From positions 1 to 20,418 of the forward strand of contig JABIZW010000250.1 in NCBI GenBank assembly GCA_018666295.1: 20,418 nt of DNA, in the 5' to 3' direction. The stretch is from Halieaceae bacterium (GTDB lineage: Bacteria > Pseudomonadota > Gammaproteobacteria > Pseudomonadales > Halieaceae). Shown here piece after piece: positions 15,068-20,418 of the stretch (positions within the stretch are counted from its first letter, which is position 1; each line of letters begins with the position of its first letter). The notes beneath the pieces were generated by a model. The model saw nothing but the letters and a program-made list of their open reading frames with translations. It was not told the origin of the DNA and did not search any database. Position numbers and translations under genes: made by a program.

Positions 15068-15604
15068 ATGATCGAGTATTTAAATCCAAACGCATCTGTC
15101 GGCATTGAAGACACACCCTATGACTTGTCTGTCAAAGTCGACGGCGCAAGTGCAACAACCATCGGCCTACTTGCCAATGGCTTTCCAGATTCTGTTGAGT
15201 TCCTTAATGAGGTCGGTGCCGCTCTGAGTCGTTTACGCCCCGGTATCTCGCTGAAAACATACAACAAGGGCAATGCCACGATTCCCGCGCCCGAAAAACT
15301 GTTGGGCGAGATCGGTGGCGATTGTGTGGGCGTCATTGCGGCCTACGGCCACTGAGGCTCCTGCACTACCGGCACCGTGCGTGACGGCATTAACCTCGCC
15401 AAACTTGGCATTCCTTCAGTAGCACTGGTGACTGAAGAATTCTGGTCGCAGGGCAACTTTGTGGCCCAGTCTCTGGGTATGACTACGGTGCCTCGGGTCG
15501 AGTTACCGCATCCGGTAGCAGGTACAGGGTCTGAGAATCTGACTCGCGTCGCCGAGTCGATCGCAAGCAACATTCTCTCTGCGCTTGAGGCTCACAGTGA
15601 CTGA
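15068..15604 (+). CDS. UGSC-family selenoprotein with in-frame UGA (Sec96)
   Basis: Read through the TGA at 15353-15355, this gene encodes a 178-residue protein with selenocysteine at position 96 in the motif Sec-Gly-Ser-Cys (C99). Upstream of it are an alpha/beta-like segment (ATTIGLLANGFPDSVEFLNE, about 38-57) and GVIAAYGH directly before Sec. Downstream are TTGTVRDGINLAKLGIPSVALVTEEF, then the conserved PRVELPHPVAG. The same frame runs uninterrupted on both sides of the TGA with matching family-like sequence. This is the pattern of proteins annotated as UGSC family (seleno)protein, which carry Sec or Cys at this site. A Sec-x-x-Cys pair can form a selenenylsulfide, so a thiol redox role is likely, but the reaction is unknown. 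The ATG 15068 has GAGGGA 7 nt upstream. Sec insertion needs SelA/B/C/D from elsewhere in the genome. An ordinary caller would split this gene in two. Confidence 0.85.
15356..15390 (+). promoter_or_regulatory. Candidate bacterial SECIS element
   Basis: Directly after the UGA two overlapping hairpins can form. One pairs CCGU (15375-15378) with ACGG (15384-15387) around a GCGUG loop that begins with G, 24 nt from the UGA. The other pairs GCAC (15363-15366) with GUGC (15377-15380) around a 10-nt loop containing GG. The first fits the usual bacterial SECIS description (a small apical loop with a G in its first two bases, 16-37 nt from the UGA). Stems are only 4 bp, so this is a candidate not a proof. 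Confidence 0.45.
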
Positions 15605-16664
15605 AATGCTATCGGCGCTCGATGAGGCACAAGCACTCGAAGACCTGCACCGGAACGGCTGTACCGACGGTCTGCCGGTCGTCATTCCGACTGCGGAACG
15701 CGTGTCGCGTATGGTCCTCGCGTCGGGGCAAGACGGTGACATGGTGCTCGGCACTATGGGCCCAGGCCACGGCATTGCCACAATCGAAAACGTGGCCATT
15801 GCGGCCGTCATGGCGGGCTGTCTACCTGACTACATGCCGGTGGTACTCGCCGCTGTAAAAGCGGTCATTGATCCTGTATTTGACCTCACAGAAATGCAAG
15901 CAACCACGCATTGCACGGCACCACTGGTCATTGTTAACGGGCCCGCCCGCCACACGTGCGGGCCCATTGCGTCGGGCACAGGGGCTTTAGGTCCAGGTCA
16001 CCGTGCCAATGCATCGATCGGCCGTGCGTTACGATTGACGATGATCAATATTGGTAAAGCACAACCGGGCAGCTCCGACATGGCGCTCCTCGGCCACCCT
16101 GGGAAATTCACCTACTGCTTGGCCGAAGATGAAGAAAACAGTCCATTCACACCACTGCATGTGGGGCTTGGGTTTGATCCAGATGACAGCGTGGTGACGG
16201 TTCTCGGTGCAGAGGCACCCCACTCGGTTATTTTCTCCGGCGACGGCAATGACCCCGAGAGCTACAAAGCGCTGCTTGAACTTTTAGCTATGGGTTTAGC
16301 TAACCCACCCAGCAATAACGGCACCCTCACCGGCGGACATGCCACTGTCGTACTCAACCCAGAACACAGCGCCATTTTACATTCCGCGGGCCTTACCCGA
16401 GAGGACATTGCTCAAGCGCTATATGAGCGTTGCTTCGTGGAAGGTGATGTAGTGAAACGGCTGTTTGGGCAGTTTGCAGGGCCCGATCCCCAGCGACGAA
16501 TGGCCTTCAGAAGTCCTGACCAGATTTTAGTTCTGCAAGCGGGCGGCAGCGGGCTTTACTCAATGGTCATGCCCTCTTGGTGCGTTGGGGCTCACGCGAA
16601 CGCTGCGGTCAGCGTCAAAGTCGAGGCCGATATATTTTGTGAGATTCCCGGCCTCGCAAGCTAA
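15597..16664 (+). CDS. Conserved protein of unknown function, translationally coupled to the UGSC selenoprotein
   Basis: A 355-residue protein probably starting at the GTG 15597, which overlaps the UGSC stop by 8 nt and has GAGG 6 nt upstream; an ATG at 15606 and a TTG at 15585 are alternatives. I do not recognise a characterised family, but several blocks look strongly conserved: DGLPVVIPTAERVSRM near the N-terminus, NVAIAAVMAGCLPDYMPVV, NGPARHTCGPIASG, GPGHRANASIGRALRL and LLGHPGKFTYCLAEDEENSP. It has several cysteines in such blocks (MAGC, THC, HTC, TYC, SWC, FCE), interesting beside a selenoprotein. No signal peptide or clear membrane segment is seen. I recall this gene type next to UGSC proteins in other genomes, which suggests a two-part system. 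The enzyme class is not known, and the pairing needs genomic confirmation. Confidence 0.75.
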   Translation: MTEMLSALDEAQALEDLHRNGCTDGLPVVIPTAERVSRMVLASGQDGDMVLGTMGPGHGIATIENVAIAAVMAGCLPDYMPVVLAAVKAVIDPVFDLTEMQATTHCTAPLVIVNGPARHTCGPIASGTGALGPGHRANASIGRALRLTMINIGKAQPGSSDMALLGHPGKFTYCLAEDEENSPFTPLHVGLGFDPDDSVVTVLGAEAPHSVIFSGDGNDPESYKALLELLAMGLANPPSNNGTLTGGHATVVLNPEHSAILHSAGLTREDIAQALYERCFVEGDVVKRLFGQFAGPDPQRRMAFRSPDQILVLQAGGSGLYSMVMPSWCVGAHANAAVSVKVEADIFCEIPGLAS

Positions 16665-16711
16665 CCCCTTTTCTGAACCTTTGCCGAGTGACTGGCATAC
16701 AAAATCCGGAC

Positions 16712-17872
16712 TCAGTAATCGGTCACAACATCCGCTTCGAGGTTACCGTCGAGTACAAACATCTCTGGAGTTAGGGAAAAACGCGCTTCGTAAGCGTTTA
16801 ATTTGGCGCGCAAATCAGACAGCCCATTTTTATGAGCGAGCGTTACTGTGCAGCCCCCAAAACCAGCGCCGGTCATACGAGATCCCAGCACGCCCTCGGT
16901 CCCAAGCGACAACTCAACCAAATAATCGAGCTCGTCACAACTGACCTCAAAGTCGTCCCGTAACGAGCGGTGCGAGGCCGTCATGAGCGCCCCAAAACGC
17001 TCGAAATCCGACGCCAGCAGCGCTGCAGATGCGTCCAAGGTGCGCTGATTTTCACTGATGACGTGTTGGCAGCGCTGACGAACCATGGGCGACAGATTGG
17101 CGCCATACTCATCAAACAGATCCTGCGTCACATCGCGAAGCGCCCTGACCGACGCCTCGTGTTGCTGAAAAAGGGCAACACCCGCCTCGCACTGCTGACG
17201 GCGTTCGTTGTACGCCGATGACGCGAGTGCTCGCTTTACCTCGCTCGAGATAATCACCACGCGGTAATCACCCAGTTGCAGAGGAATATTAACGTGCGAG
17301 AGGGAACGGCAGTCCAACAGCAAGGCGTGGTCTGACTGACCGAGCCCACTGGCAAATTGGTCCATGATGCCGCACATGACGTGAGCATAGTGATGCTCGA
17401 CACGCTGACACAGCGTGGCGACATCGATCCGATTCATTTCAAAACCAAAACCCGCCTGCAGGGCCAGCGCAGTTGCCGTCTCAAGTGCCGCCGATGAACT
17501 TAAGCCAGCACCCAGATTTAAGTCACCGTCAATAACCGCCTCAAATCCAGAGACCACTAGATTTAATTTCCTAAGCTCTTCAACCACACCGAGGACGTAG
17601 CTGGACCAGTGACCCGGCACGACCTTCGGCACTTGATCCAGCTCATACTCGATGCGCTCTTGATACCGGACTGACGCGACGCACACCCCTTGATCTGTTC
17701 TGGGACGGATCGCGACATAAACGCCGCGATCGACAGTCATAGGAAGCACAAAACCCGCGTTGAAGTCCGTATACTCACCAATAAGATTGACGCGCCCCGG
17801 TGCCATGGCGAGTACAACCCCCTCGTCACTTCCAAAGAACGACACAAAGCTTGCACGAATCGAGTCAAACAT
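16712..17872 (-). CDS. galK: Galactokinase
   Basis: GalK phosphorylates alpha-D-galactose to galactose 1-phosphate with ATP in the Leloir pathway. The galactokinase signature APGRVNLIGEYTDFNAGFVLP is at about residues 24-44, the GHMP ATP-binding motif NLGAGLSSSAALE at about 119-131, the catalytic Asp at 171 in CGIMDQF, and the C-terminal GSRMTGAGFGGC motif near the end. At 386 residues from the ATG 17872 it matches the usual 380-390. A TTG at 17923 would add 17 residues that do not match the family start, and no strong ribosome-binding site decides the choice. It is convergent with the UGSC companion gene and divergent from the MBL lipoprotein. galT lies 1.2 kb away on the same strand beyond that gene, so galK is probably transcribed separately. 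Confidence 0.96.
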   Translation of the reverse strand: MFDSIRASFVSFFGSDEGVVLAMAPGRVNLIGEYTDFNAGFVLPMTVDRGVYVAIRPRTDQGVCVASVRYQERIEYELDQVPKVVPGHWSSYVLGVVEELRKLNLVVSGFEAVIDGDLNLGAGLSSSAALETATALALQAGFGFEMNRIDVATLCQRVEHHYAHVMCGIMDQFASGLGQSDHALLLDCRSLSHVNIPLQLGDYRVVIISSEVKRALASSAYNERRQQCEAGVALFQQHEASVRALRDVTQDLFDEYGANLSPMVRQRCQHVISENQRTLDASAALLASDFERFGALMTASHRSLRDDFEVSCDELDYLVELSLGTEGVLGSRMTGAGFGGCTVTLAHKNGLSDLRAKLNAYEARFSLTPEMFVLDGNLEADVVTDY

Positions 17873-17958
17873 ATTTTTAAAACCAACCGTCTTCTGCCGG
17901 GGAGTCTGGATACCCAAACTCAATACACAATGATCGCCTCTTTAAAGGGGAACGTAAA

Positions 17959-19020
17959 TTGCACATGACTATTTTTAGCCCTTTAAAACCGCGTCTAATA
18001 ACAGCACTGGCGTTGACTCTGGTTGCTGTGCTGTCGGCCTGTACGATGATCGGTCAGCAGGAGTACCCCCTCAGCGACCACTCAGACGGCAAGCGCTTTT
18101 TTAATCGCGATGGTTCTGACAAGGGACTGGCCGATATCAGCCGTTTTTTGTGGGAGAGCCTTTGGAACGAGGCTGAATGGCCAGAATCCGTTGCAAATCC
18201 GGCGGTCGCAGCGATTCCTGATCGCGTCACACAGGGCATTCGGACCACGTATATCAACCACGCCACCGTGCTGATACAAGTGAGCGGACTAAACATCCTT
18301 ACTGACCCCATTTGGTCAGAGAGAGCCAGCCCCGTCACCTTCGCTGGGCCCAAACGTATCCGACCGCCTGGGGTGGCTATAGAAGATCTCCCTGAGATTG
18401 ACCTCATTCTTGTCAGTCACAACCACTATGATCACCTCGACACCCACACCCTTGAGGCATTGCGTCAACACCAGGACAAAGAGCCTACGATCGTCTCGGG
18501 ACTGGGAAATGCGTCACTACTACGACGTGTAGGCTACTCTAACGCGGTTGAATTAGATTGGGGCCAAGCGATTTCGGTGGGACCGGCACGCGTTCACTTT
18601 GTTGAGTGTCAGCATCGCTCAGCCAGAGGCATACATGATCAAATGAGGACCCTCTGGGGCTCCTTTGTGATCGAGACTGATGAAGGGAATATTTATTTCG
18701 CCGGCGACACCGGTTACTCACCTCATTTTAGAGCGCAGGGGGAGCGTTTCGGGCCCTTTGCTTTGAGTATTATCCCTATTGGTGCCTATGAGCCGCGGTG
18801 GTTTATGCAGTCCATTCACTTGGATCCTAAAGAAGCGGTGATCGCGCATCAGGACCTCCGCAGCCAGCAAAGCCTGGGTATCCACTTCGGCGTCTTTCAG
18901 CTGACGTGGGAACCTGTGGATCAACCACTCTCGGATTTAACTGAAGCGCTGTCAGGTGCGCAGATTGACCCGGAGAGGTTTTGGACGCTGGAACCCGGCG
19001 AATTTCGAACCCTTCCCTGA
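17959..19020 (+). CDS. MBL-fold lipoprotein (NAPE-PLD/UlaG-like)
   Basis: A roughly 352-residue metallo-beta-lactamase-fold hydrolase carrying a lipoprotein signal: a hydrophobic stretch and the lipobox LSAC with the acylated Cys near residue 26. The zinc motif is H152-N-H154-Y-D156-H157. Other conserved features are TYINHATVLIQ at about 95-105, FAGDTGYSPHF and the IPIGAYEPRWFM...HLDPKEAV block, which match the N-acyl-phosphatidylethanolamine phospholipase D / UlaG group of MBL proteins. Start choice is a TTG at 17959 with AAAGGGG 8 nt upstream, or the ATG at 17965, which is 14 nt from that site; both keep the lipobox. It is divergent from galK (86 nt between the chosen starts) and convergent with galT. 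Substrate may be a phospholipid or a phosphate diester; anchoring in the membrane fits that, but it is an inference. Confidence 0.85.
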   Translation: MHMTIFSPLKPRLITALALTLVAVLSACTMIGQQEYPLSDHSDGKRFFNRDGSDKGLADISRFLWESLWNEAEWPESVANPAVAAIPDRVTQGIRTTYINHATVLIQVSGLNILTDPIWSERASPVTFAGPKRIRPPGVAIEDLPEIDLILVSHNHYDHLDTHTLEALRQHQDKEPTIVSGLGNASLLRRVGYSNAVELDWGQAISVGPARVHFVECQHRSARGIHDQMRTLWGSFVIETDEGNIYFAGDTGYSPHFRAQGERFGPFALSIIPIGAYEPRWFMQSIHLDPKEAVIAHQDLRSQQSLGIHFGVFQLTWEPVDQPLSDLTEALSGAQIDPERFWTLEPGEFRTLP

Positions 19021-19044
19021 GGGCACGTCGAACTGCTCACTGTG

Positions 19045-19086
19045 CATTTCACGCCCTAACATGGATCGCGGTTAGGGCGTGTAATG
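19045..19086. terminator. Strong bidirectional hairpin between MBL lipoprotein and galT
   Basis: CACGCCCTAAC (19050-19060) and GTTAGGGCGTG (19071-19081) form a perfect 11-bp stem around a 10-nt loop, extended outside a T-T mismatch by CATT/AATG. The right arm contains the galT stop codon (19072-19074), and the left arm begins 30 nt after the MBL lipoprotein stop. The structure forms in RNA from either direction, fitting two converging genes, although it lacks a clear U-tract. Confidence 0.6.
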
Positions 19087-20115
19087 CGTCTCAGAAAGTG
19101 CCCTTAGCCGTTCGGCCGCCGCTTCCGGCGTTATGTCGCGCTGCGGCTCACCCAGCATCTCATAGCCCACCATGAACTTCTTGACCGACGACGAGCGCAG
19201 CAGTGGTGGATAAAAATGCATATGCCAGTCCCAGGCATCATGCTCTGCGCCGTCCGTAGGCGCCTGATGCATCCCCGCCGAGTACGGAAAGCTGCATTCA
19301 AACAGATTGTCGTACCGCGTGGTCAGTCGCTTAAGAATGTCGGCTAAATCAGATCGCTCTGCATCAGTCATATCGCTCAAGTTTCGCACGTGACGCTTAC
19401 ACAAAACGAGCGTCTCGAACGGCCACGTTGCCCAAAACGGCACCAGCGCAACAAAACTCTCATTGTCGCAAACAAACCGTGACGCGCGTTCCAGCTCAAC
19501 GGCCCGGTAATCACCCAGCAATGTGCGTCCGGTCCTCTCGAGGTGAGCCTGCATGCGCTGCGTTTTTTTCGCAGCCTCGTCTGGGACAGTCTGTTGAGCC
19601 CATATCTGGCCGTGGGGATGTGGGTTACTGCATCCCATGGCCTCACCTTTATTTTCGAAGATCTGCACATGGTTAATGCCATCCATAGCCGCAAGTTCTT
19701 GATACTGCAGCGCCCACAAGTCCACAACCTCGCAGAGCTCCTCGTGACTCATCTGCGGCAACGTCAGGTCGTGACGTGGCGAGAAACAAATAACGCGACA
19801 CAGACCCGACTCACTCGCCGAAACTAAGAGCTCATGATCTGCAGCAGCACTTAAAGGCACGTTGGGCAACAGCGCGCTGAAGTCATTCTGAAAAACATAG
19901 GGGCCCGAGTAATCCGGATTCTTAACACCCCCGGCGCGTTCATTACCGGGGCAGAGGTAGCAATTCGGATCGTAGGCGGGGCGAGCGTCAACAGCCGGTC
20001 GCTCCTCTTGACCCTGCCACGGCCGTTTACTGCGGTGAGGCGAGACGAGAACCCAACTCCCTGTCAGTGGATTAAACCGACGGTGCGAGTGATTTTCAGG
20101 GTCAAATTGACTCAA
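19072..20115 (-). CDS. galT: Galactose-1-phosphate uridylyltransferase
   Basis: GalT swaps UMP between UDP-glucose and galactose 1-phosphate via a uridylylated histidine. The active-site GCSNPHPHGQ motif is at about 161-170, with H166 the nucleophile as in E. coli. The zinc ligands C52, C55 and H115 fall at the same positions. The N-terminus (SQFDPENHSHRRFNPLTGSW) is close to E. coli GalT, and 347 residues matches its 348. The start is TTG at 20115, with AAAGGA 8 nt upstream; no in-frame ATG precedes the conserved N-terminus, so TTG is well supported. The ribosome-binding site overlaps the stop of the gene upstream (20128-20130), suggesting translational coupling. galK is not adjacent, being separated by a plus-strand MBL gene. 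galE and galM are not in this window. Confidence 0.96.
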   Translation of the reverse strand: MSQFDPENHSHRRFNPLTGSWVLVSPHRSKRPWQGQEERPAVDARPAYDPNCYLCPGNERAGGVKNPDYSGPYVFQNDFSALLPNVPLSAAADHELLVSASESGLCRVICFSPRHDLTLPQMSHEELCEVVDLWALQYQELAAMDGINHVQIFENKGEAMGCSNPHPHGQIWAQQTVPDEAAKKTQRMQAHLERTGRTLLGDYRAVELERASRFVCDNESFVALVPFWATWPFETLVLCKRHVRNLSDMTDAERSDLADILKRLTTRYDNLFECSFPYSAGMHQAPTDGAEHDAWDWHMHFYPPLLRSSSVKKFMVGYEMLGEPQRDITPEAAAERLRALSETHYTP

Positions 20116-20130
20116 AATACCTATCCTTTA
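20116..20130 (-). promoter_or_regulatory. galT ribosome-binding site overlapping the upstream stop codon
   Basis: AAAGGA (20124-20129, minus strand) lies 8 nt from the galT TTG start, and its first two bases are the last two of the upstream TAA (20128-20130). This decides the non-ATG start and implies that galT translation is coupled to the gene entering from the right edge. Confidence 0.65.
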
Positions 20131-20418
20131 ACTGAGGTCCAACTCAATGGTTCGTTTGACACTGCCGTCGTCCGCACTCTTTGAGTCGTAACCACCACAG
20201 CTGTACAAGGTCGCAGTGACGCGCTCCTTTGAAATATCGAATATCGTAAATCCATTGACCTCGTCGGTGACCGCCAAGGTCGATGCGTGCAAGTCTGCTG
20301 GCAGGCTGGCGGACAGACCGCGCGCAAATGACGGCCAGGTTCCATCTGATGTACTGACAGGCCCGACCAGTATTGACGTCAGCGGCGCATCGCTTAAGTT
20401 CAGCTCCCCACTGCGGTC
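20128..20418 (-). CDS. C-terminus of an unidentified protein, possibly a PhoD-like phosphatase, cut by the window edge
   Basis: A frame on the minus strand is open from the right edge to the TAA at 20128-20130, giving about 96 C-terminal residues with no start in the window. The segment GLSASLPADLHASTLAVTDE, then NGFTIFDISKERVTATLYSCGGYDS, has the feel of the final beta-rich part of a PhoD-like alkaline phosphatase or other metallophosphoesterase, where a GFxxxDV-R-TA-xY pattern recurs. This is a pattern impression only, and no catalytic residues are visible. Gene-like features are the uninterrupted frame, the balanced residue composition, and the position 12 nt upstream of galT with an overlapping ribosome-binding site, so it most likely shares a transcript with galT. 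Confidence 0.6.
   Translation of the reverse strand, partial: DRSGELNLSDAPLTSILVGPVSTSDGTWPSFARGLSASLPADLHASTLAVTDEVNGFTIFDISKERVTATLYSCGGYDSKSADDGSVKRTIELDLS

Noticed and set aside
15353..15355. The TGA as a normal stop, making two genes at 15068-15355 and 15377-15604
   Set aside because: The frame and the sequence style continue across the TGA, the residues after it are Gly-Ser-Cys, and the second fragment would start in the middle of the conserved region without a ribosome-binding site.
20121..20345. A 74-residue minus-strand frame just upstream of galT
   Set aside because: Its composition is Cys, Arg and Thr rich and unlike a protein; another minus-strand frame over the same bases (20128-20418) stays open to the edge and fits the galT spacing.

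Overview
The window reads as a stretch of chromosome from a heterotrophic gammaproteobacterium, most likely marine and close to the Halieaceae/SAR92/OM60 type. This is an inference from roughly 50-55% GC, compact gene spacing, the many secreted hydrolases and TPR/MBL/SnoaL-like proteins, gal genes close to those of E. coli, and a UGSC-type selenoprotein of a kind I associate with marine metagenomes. I see no rRNA, tRNA, insertion sequence, phage gene or CRISPR array.

Layout: (1) 1-3375, plus strand: the 3' part of a CurA-like NADP-dependent reductase, a Rieske ring-hydroxylating oxygenase alpha subunit, and a PhyH-type Fe(II)/2-oxoglutarate dioxygenase. (2) 3387-10034, minus strand: five exported proteins, in transcription order a cyclase-family hydrolase, a large TPR protein, an acetyl-esterase-like hydrolase, an alpha/beta hydrolase and an amidohydrolase. 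(3) 10225-13989, plus strand: two small exported SnoaL/NTF2-like proteins flanking an exported metallo-beta-lactamase-fold protein, then an MpaB/latex-clearing-type (DUF2236) haem oxygenase homologue. (4) 14045-14935, minus: an aldo/keto reductase. (5) 15068-16664, plus: a two-gene unit. Its first gene is interrupted by an in-frame TGA directly before Gly-Ser-Cys, the hallmark of the UGSC selenoprotein family. The second overlaps it by 8 nt and encodes a conserved protein of unknown function. (6) 16712-20418: galK (minus), a lipoprotein NAPE-PLD/UlaG-like MBL hydrolase (plus), galT (minus), and the C-terminus of another minus-strand gene running off the right edge.

How the genes may work together: regions 1-3 look like an accessory catabolic neighbourhood in which cytoplasmic oxygenases and a reductase act on material first opened by periplasmic esterases, cyclase and amidohydrolase. 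The substrate cannot be told from sequence. The galK/galT pair supplies two Leloir-pathway steps. The most notable item is the UGSC selenoprotein and its partner. A conventional gene caller would split it into two fragments at the UGA (15353-15355). The same frame continues to 15604, the motif is U-G-S-C, two candidate SECIS hairpins lie just downstream, and a good promoter with an overlapping inverted repeat lies upstream.

Many natural starts here are internal to the longest open frames. I chose starts by ribosome-binding site and signal-peptide position and note these choices per gene.
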